From: Acidobacteriota bacterium
GTDB lineage: Bacteria > Acidobacteriota > Terriglobia > Terriglobales > Acidobacteriaceae
Length of the DNA: 44,698 bases
Assembly (NCBI GenBank): GCA_021813745.1
Contig: JAKAJO010000035.1
Location: 1-44,698 of the forward strand
Direction of reading: 5' to 3'
Below, one piece after another: positions 7,703 through 15,084 of this stretch (positions are counted from its first letter, which is position 1; each line of letters starts with the position of its first letter). The notes beneath the pieces were generated by a model, which worked only from the letters and a program-made list of their open reading frames with translations, was not told where the DNA came from and ran no database searches. The position numbers and the translations under genes are program-made.

Positions 7703-8509
7703 TCACCTTGAACGAATTGCTACAGATAATAGGTGCAGCAGCGCAAACCAACTTCTTGGGTTCAGCAGGTCGAGGCCGGCAGACAAGCGTGATACACGCA
7801 CCAACTCTTGCGGGGGGAAATCGGGAGGCAGTTTCGCCATCAGTTTCGCTGCCGTGTCTCGACTCGCAGGTGCCTTGTCTCGCTTGGCGCGCTCAAGCAA
7901 CTTCGGAAGCTGTTTGATCGTCGGGTCAGGGCAATACGCAGGCGTTCCAGGTTGGAAGCGCCATGATTCGGACAGAGATCCCGCATCCAGCGAGTCAAAG
8001 CCCACCGCGTCAAGCAGATCCATTACCGTCTTCTTTGATTGAGCATTCTCGCCGGCGACAGGGAGAGCAATTCTTTTCTTCGCTCCGCGCGGAAGGGCTT
8101 TCTTGAGCAGACTGTCTGAGACGATGTTGTTCATAGCCTTGATCACCGGGCGCCGCAAATGCCGTGAAGTCCATGCGCTCTCGGCCAGGCCTCTGTCGAG
8201 ATCCGGGATTCTGCCATCCCGAAGAGGATAGTAGTTGCCTGTGTCAATGATCGGAGACTTTGGCGGCAGGTTTGCGAGCAGATCCTGCGGAAGCTCAGGG
8301 ACGCTCTTCATGGGAATTGCGATCACAAGCAGGTCGACTCCGTTCGCCGCCTCTCGGATCGCTACCGGGGTTGCACCAGTCTCTTTGGCAAGCTCAGCCA
8401 GAGTTTCCGGCCCACGCGAATTTGCGATCAGTACCGTGTGCTGAAGTCGGCGGAAGTGCTTCGCTAGAGTAGCTCCAATGTTTCCTGCTCCGATGATTCC
8501 GATTCTCAT
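7703..8509 (-). CDS. NADPH-dependent F420-reductase-like oxidoreductase
   Basis: 268 residues. A Rossmann dinucleotide site at the very N-terminus (GIIGAGNIGATLAKH), followed by ANSRGPETL as the NADP 2'-phosphate-type loop, then LLVIAIP and IIDTGNYYP, is typical of the F420:NADP reductase / NADP-oxidoreductase coenzyme-F420-dependent family, many members of which do not use F420. The C-terminal 40 residues are family-untypical. AGGGGA lies upstream of the ATG. It is divergent from a TetR gene, with two operator copies between, so it is probably the repressed target. Confidence 0.75.
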   Translation of the reverse strand: MRIGIIGAGNIGATLAKHFRRLQHTVLIANSRGPETLAELAKETGATPVAIREAANGVDLLVIAIPMKSVPELPQDLLANLPPKSPIIDTGNYYPLRDGRIPDLDRGLAESAWTSRHLRRPVIKAMNNIVSDSLLKKALPRGAKKRIALPVAGENAQSKKTVMDLLDAVGFDSLDAGSLSESWRFQPGTPAYCPDPTIKQLPKLLERAKRDKAPASRDTAAKLMAKLPPDFPPQELVRVSRLSAGLDLLNPRSWFALLHLLSVAIRSR

Positions 8510-8534
8510 GTCTGTATTCCCCTTCGGCTTTTCT

Positions 8535-8574
8535 ACAACGGTCGTTTTCTGTAGGATGATACAACGGTCGTTGT
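8535..8574. promoter_or_regulatory. Two tandem TetR-type operators
   Basis: ACAACGGTCGTT at 8535-8546 is repeated as ACAACGGTCGTTGT at 8561-8574, 26 bp apart. The second copy is a palindrome (ACAACG, two-base centre, CGTTGT); the first has a damaged right end. They fill the 100-bp gap between the oxidoreductase and TetR starts, so TetR probably controls both genes. Confidence 0.75.
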
Positions 8575-8608
8575 CGATTCGGGATGTTTTCTTTATGCTT
8601 TAGAAATT

Positions 8609-9316
8609 GTGGCGAACCGGTCAGTGAACTCTGCCTCGACGAGCACCTCCAAATCGGCAATGATCGCGGAGAAGGAGCGAGCTATTGTGCTTGCTGCTCA
8701 TGAACTGTTTTTAAGGGATGGCTTTGCCGTAGCCTCGATGGATGCCATTGCACGGTTGGCTGGCGTCTCCGTTAAGACGATTTACAGTCATTTCGCCAAC
8801 AAGAATGAGCTCTTCAGCAAGGTACTCATTGCCGCTTGCACTGACCATCTGCTCTCTTCGGAAGCGCCGTCGGATGACGATCTGGAGAAGCAGTTTGGGT
8901 GGTTTCGCGATTACACGCAGAAAGGATTGACTGAGGCTGGTCGAGAATATCTGAAGCACCTGCTCTCAGAGGAACAGCTAGCCCTTTATCGCGTTGTCAC
9001 ACGCGATGCCGATCGTTTTCCGGAACTTGGCCGTCAATATCAAGCCAACATCGCTCGAGGCCGGACAGGCATTCTGATCGCCTATCTCAGGAATGTCGCC
9101 AGAGCCGGAACCGGCTCCGAGGAGGCTGCGGCGTTGAACGCATCTGTTTACGAAGCCCTACTGCGTGCTGGCATCTTTGAAGAAGCCCTGCACGGTCTCA
9201 TCAAGGTTGAATCCGACGCCATCGGGAAGCAATGTCGCAAATCGTCGGGATTAATGTGGTCGTTCCTTTCGAGCGGCCGATCTCTCACCGCGCGATCGAG
9301 TGGCAAGAAGCCCTGA
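8609..9316 (+). CDS. TetR/AcrR-family transcriptional regulator
   Basis: 235 residues from a GTG at 8609; an ATG at 8660 is equally possible, since neither has a good ribosome site. The HTH lies at about residues 20-65 (IVLAAHELFLRDGFAVASMDAIARLAGVSVKTIYSHFANKNELF, abridged family pattern). The ligand domain (about 70-205) resembles TetR_C AefR-like members. The last 30 residues are Ser/Arg-rich and may be an altered end, because an IS begins 48 bp after the stop. Presumed autoregulator and repressor of the divergent oxidoreductase. Confidence 0.85.
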   Translation: MANRSVNSASTSTSKSAMIAEKERAIVLAAHELFLRDGFAVASMDAIARLAGVSVKTIYSHFANKNELFSKVLIAACTDHLLSSEAPSDDDLEKQFGWFRDYTQKGLTEAGREYLKHLLSEEQLALYRVVTRDADRFPELGRQYQANIARGRTGILIAYLRNVARAGTGSEEAAALNASVYEALLRAGIFEEALHGLIKVESDAIGKQCRKSSGLMWSFLSSGRSLTARSSGKKP

Positions 9317-9363
9317 ACCTTATCAGCGCTCGAGAGATTCTGGTTCGACTACCGACCGCTGCG

Positions 9364-10886
9364 GTTAACAGTCCGTGGTGAAAGTCTGGATGCGAGCGGT
9401 GCAAATGGCTGCAGAATCCGCAGGGATTGCCCTTACGATGCGGACATGGGAATGGGGACGCGAGAATCGCAGGCGCAGCAGGAAGAGATCTGGATCGCGA
9501 ACGCAGAGTTGGCGCGGTCGCCAGGTCATCCTTTTTATCGGCGGCTGAACGAACTTCTGGATGGGGAGAGGTTCGATGTGTTTGTGGAAGGGCTTTGCCG
9601 CAAGTTCTATGCACCCAAGATGGGTCGGCCGGGGCTGGTACCGGGGGTTTATTTTCGTTCGCTGCTGATCGGCTACTTCGAGGGGATCGACAGCGAGCGG
9701 GGTATCGCCTGGCGTCTGGCCGACTCGCTGGCGCTGCGGGAGTTCGTGCGCATCGGGATCACGGAGGCGACGCCGGATCACTCGACGATTTCGCGGACGC
9801 GCCGGTTGATCGACGTGGAGACGCACCGTACGGTTTTCGCCTGGGTGCTGGAACGGCTGGCGGATCGCGGCCTGGTGAAGGGCGAGCGGGTGGGCATCGA
9901 CGCGACCACGCTGGAGGCCTCGGCAGCGATGCGCTCGATCGTGCGGCGCGACACGGGTGAGAGTTACGAAGAGTTCCTGACCGGACTGGCCAAGGCCTCT
10001 GGGATGGAGACGCCGACGCGCTAACAACTGGCGCGGCTGGATCGCAAGCGGAAGAAGCGCACGTCGAACAAAGAGTGGATGAGCCCGACCGATACGGATG
10101 TGCGCATTACCAAGATGAAAGACGGGCGCACGCATCTGGCCCACAAGGCCGAGCACGCCGTCGATTTGGATACCGGGGCCGTGGTGGCGGTGACGTTGCA
10201 GGAAGCCGATAAAGGCGACACAACGACCATGGACGTGACCCTGTGTGAAGCCGGCGAAACGGTGGCGGATTTGGCGGTTCGCGACACCGAGTTGCATCCT
10301 GATGCTGCGCCCAAGGTGAACGTCAAGGGTATCGAGGAGATGGTGGCCGACAAGGGGTATCACTCGGCGGCGGCCCTGGAGAGGGTAAAGAACCGCCAGG
10401 TACGCAGTTATATTCCGGAGCGGCAGCAGAAGGGTCGGCGCAAGTGGGAAGGCAAGGCCAGCCAGCAGCAGGCTGTGTACGCCAACCGGCGGCGGGTGCA
10501 GGGCAACTACGGTAAGAGACTGCTGCGACGGCGCGGAGAATTTGTCGAGCGCAGCTTTGCGCACTGCTATGACACCGGCGGAATGCGGCGCACCCATCTG
10601 CGCAAACAGGAAAACATTCTCAAGCGATTGCTGATTCATGTGGGCGGGTTCAACCTGAGCCTGATCTTCCGCAAAATGATGGGCGCGGGCACGCCACGGG
10701 AGTGGAACGACCTCGGTAGAGTGCTGTTTTTGGCCTTCCTGCGCTCGTTCTGGCGAAGGAATAACTCCGCAGGGCCCTGCCGGAGCCTAATTTTCCCTTC
10801 ACGCGCGATCAGGCCGGCGGGGCCTCCCCTCCGAATTAATCAAAAGCGATGTCGCACAATCGCTACTTACGCCACGGACTGTTAAC
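9364..10886 (+). mobile_element. Insertion sequence with DUF772-type DDE transposase (IS1182-like)
   Basis: The element is bounded by exact 15-bp inverted repeats: GTTAACAGTCCGTGG at 9364-9378 and CCACGGACTGTTAAC at 10872-10886. The outer GTTAAC is itself a palindrome, so TTAA may be target duplication rather than IS. The right end abuts a tyrosine recombinase gene that lacks its N-terminus. The single transposase gene has an in-frame stop, so the copy is probably inactive by itself. Confidence 0.8.
9446..10885 (+). pseudogene. DDE transposase, interrupted by an in-frame TAA
   Basis: The N-terminal part (9446-10024) contains the DUF772-like segment PGLVPGVYFRSLLIGYFEGI and the first catalytic Asp region VGIDATTLEA. 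The frame is then broken by TAA at 10022-10024 and continues in the same frame (QLARLDRKRKKRTSNKEW...) with HLAHKAEHAVDLDTGAVV, MVADKGYHSAAAL (second Asp) and a C-terminal glutamate region GEFVERSFAHCYDTGGMRR. A single GAA-to-TAA change would explain the stop. The ORF ends inside the right inverted repeat. Family assignment is by pattern only. Confidence 0.8.
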
Positions 10887-11318
10887 GTCTTCGACTACGA
10901 TCCGCATCGGCGGGTTCTTCATATTCGCAATGGAAAGGGCAAGCGCGCGCGGACGGTGCCGCTTGTGTCCCGCCTGGATCAACTGCTCACCAGGTTCCAC
11001 GCCCATCGTGTTAAGAGTTTTGGCGCAGCGGAGAGGTTATTTCCGGGACGTGCGCCGGAAGCGGGACTCGCGCCGCGCCAAGTGCAACGGCGATTCGAAT
11101 TTTGGAGGGCACGTGCCGGACTTCGCCCGATACTCACCATCCATTCTTTCCGAGCAGGTTTCGCTACGGCCTTGCACAAACGTTGCCGTGACGTATTACT
11201 CGTATCGCGGGCGCTTGGGCACCGCGATTTGCGGGCGACGCTCCGTTACATCGATCCGCATTCCCTGAACGTTTCTCGGGCAATGGAAGCCACATTCGCT
11301 CTCGAAGCAAAACGTTAA
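10887..11318 (+). pseudogene. Tyrosine recombinase/integrase, C-terminal part only
   Basis: Immediately after the IS end an open frame reads VFDYDPHRRVLHIRNGKGKR and continues for 143 residues as a tyrosine-recombinase catalytic domain. The Lys region (IRNGKGKRARTVPL), H-x-x-R (HSFRAGF), the second His (LGHRDL) and the Tyr (LRYIDPH) are all present. The first catalytic Arg and the whole N-terminal DNA-binding half are missing. The IS evidently removed or separated them; nothing recognisable as the missing half lies left of the IS. Confidence 0.8.
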
Positions 11319-11706
11319 TGCTTGGCAATTGTCTCCAGGCTTGATGGCCTGGCTCGTATAGTCCGTGCAGGCTTCCTGCCTTCAGCGTAGGCAGGCAACG
11401 GTGGCATTGTCCGCCACTCGGATGTCGTGTCGGTGATGCATGATGTAGTTTGTCTCTGTAATCGATACAGGCGGAACCTGGCCGCTCTGGGCCTAGTTCC
11501 GCCGCACCTTTCAGCGGTTGGGAGGAAAGGCGGGGGCGCTTCTGCCGATCCATCACGTCGTCTGCGAGCACCACATAAAACAGCATGCCAGTTGGTGAGG
11601 CTTGATGAACACCCGTTCAAAAGGGGCTATTCCACGTATCTTCGTGCTTCTTGGGGCAGGCAGTTTGCCGGGAAACGGGCTACTTACCCGAATGGGGAGT
11701 AACCTC
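11319..11706. other. Non-coding gap between two recombinase genes, with inverted repeats
   Basis: No gene recognised. Three inverted repeats occur: CCAGGC/GCCTGG (11335-11352), CCTGCC/GGCAGG (11375-11395) and the longer GGCGGAAC/GTTCCGCC (11470-11503), whose centre also has opposed GGCC boxes. None is followed by a T tract, so they are not obvious terminators. A recombination site for the neighbouring recombinase is possible but unproven. Confidence 0.4.
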
Positions 11707-12690
11707 ATGCCACCCGCGATGGAGGCGGCTGGCATGAGGAGACATAGTAAAAGGAACACTGCGAAGCAGAAGCGGCCAAAGACAAGGCTCGGCCTTCCGG
11801 ACCTGGATCACAGTAAATCGGCGGTGTTGGACAGTCTTCGTTCTCGGGAGTCGAAGCGCGGCTATCGACACGCCATGGATGAATTCATTCAGTGGTACTG
11901 CTCCGAACCTCGACTCTCGTTCAATAAGATCGTCGTTACGCGGTTCCGCATATTCCTTGAGAATCGGAATCTCGCCTCAGGAACCATCAACGGGCGGCTT
12001 GCTGCGGTAAGGCGACTAGCATACGAAGCCGCAGATGCCGGCCTCCTCAGTCCCGAACTGGCGGCCGGAATACGGCGGGTGAAAGGGGTCAAGAAGCTGG
12101 GTGTGAGGCTTGGAAATTGGCTCACGGCCGATGAGGCTCGCCGCTTCTGGCAATTCCCTCCTCCAGACACACTCAAAGGAAAGCGAGACCGCGCCATACT
12201 TGCTGTGCTGCTCGGCTGTGGGCTGCGACGCCGCGAACTCGCCGACCTGGAGTTCACACACTTGCAGCAACGTGAGGAGCACTGGGCCATTGTCGATCTC
12301 ATCGGCAAGGGCGGGCACATTCGAACCGTTCCTATGCCGGAATGGGTAAAGGCCACGATCGATGTCTGGGTGACCGCGGCCGGAATATCAGAGGGACGGC
12401 TATTTCGCTGTGTCTGCCGAGCAGGAAAATGTTGGGGAAACGGCGTGACCGAACGTGTGGTCTGGCACGTTGTGAAGCAGTATGCGAAAGACTTCGGCAT
12501 TACGCAGCTTGCACCTCACGATCTCAGAAGATCATGCGCGAAACTCTGCCAGGCAACGGGCGGCGAACTAGAACAAATCCAGTTCCTTCTAGGGCACGTC
12601 TCGGTGCAGACAACCGAACGCTACTTGGGCTGCAAACAGCGAATCCGCGGAGCAGTGAATGATTGCATCGGCATTGAGCCGTCACCCTGA
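11707..12690 (+). CDS. Tyrosine recombinase (XerC/D-like integrase)
   Basis: 327 residues from ATG 11707, chosen for GGGGAG eight bases upstream; the frame is open back to 11602. The N-terminal SAM-like core-binding domain (about 40-130, FNKIVVTRFRIFLENRNLASGTI) is followed by the catalytic domain with all residues visible: Arg in GCGLRRRELADL (about 172), Lys in GKGGHIRTVP, H-x-x-R in HDLRRSCA (about 271), His in LLGHVSVQTTERY (about 297) and the Tyr nucleophile (about 305). A CVCRAGKCWG insertion with two Cys is unusual. It should be active, unlike the truncated neighbour. Confidence 0.88.
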   Translation: MPPAMEAAGMRRHSKRNTAKQKRPKTRLGLPDLDHSKSAVLDSLRSRESKRGYRHAMDEFIQWYCSEPRLSFNKIVVTRFRIFLENRNLASGTINGRLAAVRRLAYEAADAGLLSPELAAGIRRVKGVKKLGVRLGNWLTADEARRFWQFPPPDTLKGKRDRAILAVLLGCGLRRRELADLEFTHLQQREEHWAIVDLIGKGGHIRTVPMPEWVKATIDVWVTAAGISEGRLFRCVCRAGKCWGNGVTERVVWHVVKQYAKDFGITQLAPHDLRRSCAKLCQATGGELEQIQFLLGHVSVQTTERYLGCKQRIRGAVNDCIGIEPSP

Positions 12691-12814
12691 CGGCAGTTCC
12701 ATCGGAGCGGCTAGGCGACTCTACGTCCGGGTGAATGGCCGCACGACGTCCGAGGCTCATTACCCATCCACTGTTTTTGAATGCGTCAATCGAGGCAGTG
12801 CACAACCACTTTCG

Positions 12815-13612
12815 TCACCTTGAAGGCGTCGAGCTCGACCCCAGCGATTGCAAAAAGCATCGAACTTCCGCGGCGAATGTTTCGGGGCAGTCCTGATGCA
12901 CAACGTGTCCGCCCTCCAGCTCTCTGAGCAAGGTTTTGGGCCGGCGACGAACCATCTCCTCTATCTTTTCTTGTGTAGTCACCCGGCTGCTGCGGCCGCG
13001 AATCACCAACGCGGGACAGGAAGTGGAGAGCCACTCGTGCCAGTACTCTCCTTTCAACGCCTCTTCAGACCGGACCATATCTTCGGGGTCAAAGGCCAGT
13101 CGCCAGCCGTCCGGGCCGCTCCGGAAGGAGTCCTCGAGATAGGGCAGGAATCGAGTGCCGATCTGTTGAGCCAGAGCTTCACTCGTGGGAAAGGTTCCGG
13201 ACCAGGCACGGACGAAGCTGACATCGGAGCCAGCCTCAACTGAAATATCTTCAATCACCAGGCCCCGGACCAGATCCGGATGTTTCGCTGCGAATTGCAG
13301 AGCGTTAATGCCGCCCAACGAGTTACCGAGGAGCACGACGGGCGTGCACACCTGGAGCTGCGCAAAGAATGCCTCCAAATCGCACAAATAATCCTGGCGG
13401 GTATAGGCCGCCGCGTGACTGGAGTCGCCATGGCCGCGCTGGTCGAGAGCAGCAACCCGCCATTCCGGAGCCAGGTCTTCTGCCAGGCGGCGGAAGGTCG
13501 CCGCCTCCATCCAGTGTGCATGCAGCGCAATCAGGAGAGAACCTGCGCCGCCTGCATCGAGCCAGGATAGTGTCAGATCGCCGTGCCGAAAGCTGCTTCG
13601 CTGCATGTCCAT
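12815..13612 (-). CDS. Alpha/beta hydrolase (module 2)
   Basis: 265 residues. The alpha/beta-hydrolase landmarks are LLIALHAHWMEA (oxyanion-loop region), ALDQRGHGDSS, the nucleophile elbow LLGNSLGGINAL (GNSLG), and the catalytic His in GGHVVHQDCPE near the C-terminus. No signal peptide. The ATG at 13612 begins one base after the stop of the SnoaL-like gene; in-frame ATGs at 13624 and 13606 are alternatives. It is the last gene of a tight four-gene operon divergent from MocR. A fragment similar to its first residues (SFRHGDLT) is found at 21423. Confidence 0.82.
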   Translation of the reverse strand: MDMQRSSFRHGDLTLSWLDAGGAGSLLIALHAHWMEAATFRRLAEDLAPEWRVAALDQRGHGDSSHAAAYTRQDYLCDLEAFFAQLQVCTPVVLLGNSLGGINALQFAAKHPDLVRGLVIEDISVEAGSDVSFVRAWSGTFPTSEALAQQIGTRFLPYLEDSFRSGPDGWRLAFDPEDMVRSEEALKGEYWHEWLSTSCPALVIRGRSSRVTTQEKIEEMVRRRPKTLLRELEGGHVVHQDCPETFAAEVRCFLQSLGSSSTPSR

Positions 13613-13613
13613 T

Positions 13614-14072
13614 TCATTTTCCATTGTCGGTATGCCAACCTGGATTGAGCCATGCACCATTGCGGCGAACGAAGATCTCAGTCGCTCGTCCGGAACTGAC
13701 AGAATGCTTTCCTCCGGATTCAATTTCGAGTACGTACTCGCTCCAGATGATGGCCACATTGCCGAAATGCTGGATGCGTGTCTTTGGGAATTCGAGCCGG
13801 ATGAGCTTTGCGCCCGACGCATGGAATTGCGCCGCTTCGTTGAGGACTTCCGTCTGGCCCTTCCATTCCTTGTCGCCCGCGCTGATCACGATGGTGTCTG
13901 TTGGGACAAGTTGCCGAAGCAAGGCCACATTCCCGGCAAACCATGCGCGCCAGACACTTTCGCGCACCTTCAGCAATTCGGCATCCCTGTCGTGGGTTGC
14001 CGCATGAAGGGCCCCGGATAACGCTGCTGCGGTCATCAGCGCGAGGTAAACCCGTTGTAGCGTACGATTCAT
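13614..14072 (-). CDS. Secreted SnoaL/DUF4440-like protein (module 2)
   Basis: 152 residues. The signal peptide (MNRTLQRVYLALMTAAALSGALHA) is followed by a single NTF2-like domain: RESVWRAWFAGNVALLRQLVPTD, IISAGD-like strand, FGNVAIIWSEYVLEI, RATEIFVRRNGAWLNPGWH. Such domains are ligand-binding or isomerase-like; no activity can be assigned. The start at 14072 follows AGGAAC; a longer frame to 14249 overlaps DoxX and was rejected. It lies 8 bp after DoxX and 1 bp before the hydrolase. Confidence 0.8.
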   Translation of the reverse strand: MNRTLQRVYLALMTAAALSGALHAATHDRDAELLKVRESVWRAWFAGNVALLRQLVPTDTIVISAGDKEWKGQTEVLNEAAQFHASGAKLIRLEFPKTRIQHFGNVAIIWSEYVLEIESGGKHSVSSGRATEIFVRRNGAWLNPGWHTDNGK

Positions 14073-14080
14073 GGCTGTTC

Positions 14081-14542
14081 CTATCTGTTTCCGGAAGTAC
14101 GTGGAGACGCTAACGCAAGCAGTACGGCTGCGGCTGAGGCAGAAAACACCGAATAGTCCAGCGGCAACTTGATTCCCATCGACACTGCCATCGCGGCACC
14201 GAAAATGGCCAGCAGCATTGCGGATGCGAGGGCGGTCCAGCGAGGCCACAATCCAGCGATCAGAAGCACGCCGAGTACAAACTCAGCGACCGTCGCAGCC
14301 CATGCCAGGAATGGAACGGTCGCCGCCGGCATGAATGAATTGACCTGAGCGGTGTACTTCACAAAATTGGCGAAGTTCCCATAGCCATGATTTCGGCCGT
14401 AGAGGCCAAATCGCGATGCGATTCCGGACAGGAAGGCAGCGCCCAGTGCGATTCGGGCATAAATAAGGGCGAGCCATTGCGCGGAAGTTCGTGCGGGATG
14501 CTCCGAGTCCGCCGATGGCGCCGACGCGGCCGTTTGGTTCAT
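14081..14542 (-). CDS. DoxX-family membrane protein (module 2)
   Basis: 153 residues, about four transmembrane helices (IYARIALGAAFLSGIASRF, FLAWAATVAEFVLGVLLIAG, LASAMLLAIFGAAMAVSMG, SVFSASAAAVLLALA). It is a paralogue of the DoxX at 7192-7668. The ATG overlaps the cupin stop (ATGA) and AGGAG lies seven bases upstream, so translation is coupled to the cupin. Confidence 0.85.
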   Translation of the reverse strand: MNQTAASAPSADSEHPARTSAQWLALIYARIALGAAFLSGIASRFGLYGRNHGYGNFANFVKYTAQVNSFMPAATVPFLAWAATVAEFVLGVLLIAGLWPRWTALASAMLLAIFGAAMAVSMGIKLPLDYSVFSASAAAVLLALASPRTSGNR

Positions 14543-15000
14543 CGTCTTGCTCCTGAACCCGGCTTGGGAAGGTTGGCGCTCAGAGGAGCACTGTGATCGC
14601 AGACAAAGAAAGCAAGAAATTGAGTGGCGCCGCCATTGCTTGCGTTTGCGCTCACCAGATGTTCCCCGCCAGGCGCTTCATAAAAGCTATCTCCAGCGTG
14701 ATAGATCTTCTCCTGTTGTCCTGTGACCCGAGATCGCACCGCCCCCTTGAGCACATACACCACCACCGGACAGGGATGCGTGTGCGGCGGCGACGCATCT
14801 CCAGGTCCATACTGAACCGAGATCAGCGTAGCGCGAAGATCCTTTCCGTTCATGTTCGGCGGCAACTCGGCGGTGAGAACGGTTCGTACCCGCTTCGAGC
14901 CGGCCCGGTGTGCCTGCGCCGGCAGCCCCACCACGGATACCGCAGCCAACGCTACCGGGACTAGGGCATGCAAGGCGCGTTTGCAAAGAGCGACATTCAT
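14539..15000 (-). CDS. Secreted cupin-domain protein (module 2)
   Basis: 153 residues. The signal peptide (MNVALCKRALHALVPVALAAV to AQA) is followed by a single cupin with metal ligands suggested by SPPHTHPCPVVVYVLKG and the second motif HAGDSFYEAPGGEHLVSANAS (Glu and His). It is paralogous to the cupin at 3621-4232 but without that copy's C-terminal extension, so about 150 residues is probably the natural length. The start at 15000 is set by GGAAGG upstream. First gene of the operon divergent from MocR; 84 bp separate the two starts. Confidence 0.85.
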   Translation of the reverse strand: MNVALCKRALHALVPVALAAVSVVGLPAQAHRAGSKRVRTVLTAELPPNMNGKDLRATLISVQYGPGDASPPHTHPCPVVVYVLKGAVRSRVTGQQEKIYHAGDSFYEAPGGEHLVSANASNGGATQFLAFFVCDHSAPLSANLPKPGSGARR

Positions 15001-15031
15001 TGTTTGCCTTCCTGCTTTGGAAGCTAAGCCC

Positions 15032-15082
15032 AAGTGGATTACTATTCAAGAGCCATTTATGCATAATGAAGTAGACCACTTT
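15032..15082. promoter_or_regulatory. Candidate MocR operator pair in the module 2 divergent promoter
   Basis: AAGTGGATTACTA (15032-15044) faces TAGACCACTTT (15072-15082), whose reverse complement AAAGTGGTCTA agrees well with the published AAAGTGGWxCTA-type MocR/PdxR site. Between them lies a perfect 10-bp palindrome TTATGCATAA (15057-15066). The right half-site ends 2 bp before the MocR ATG, which fits autoregulation and control of the divergent operon. Confidence 0.65.
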
Positions 15083-15084
15083 CA

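Noticed and set aside
9317..9363. Sequence left of the IS as a possible piece of the missing integrase N-terminus
   Set aside because: One frame reads SALERFWFDYRP, vaguely integrase-like, but it is too short and follows directly on the TetR stop.
10887..12690. Recombinase-in-trio (RIT) element
   Set aside because: Only two recombinase genes, 388 bp apart and one truncated; RIT elements have three overlapping genes.
13614..14249. Longer 211-codon form of the SnoaL-like gene
   Set aside because: The extra N-terminus is antisense-free but overlaps DoxX fully and hides a clear signal peptide beginning at 14072.
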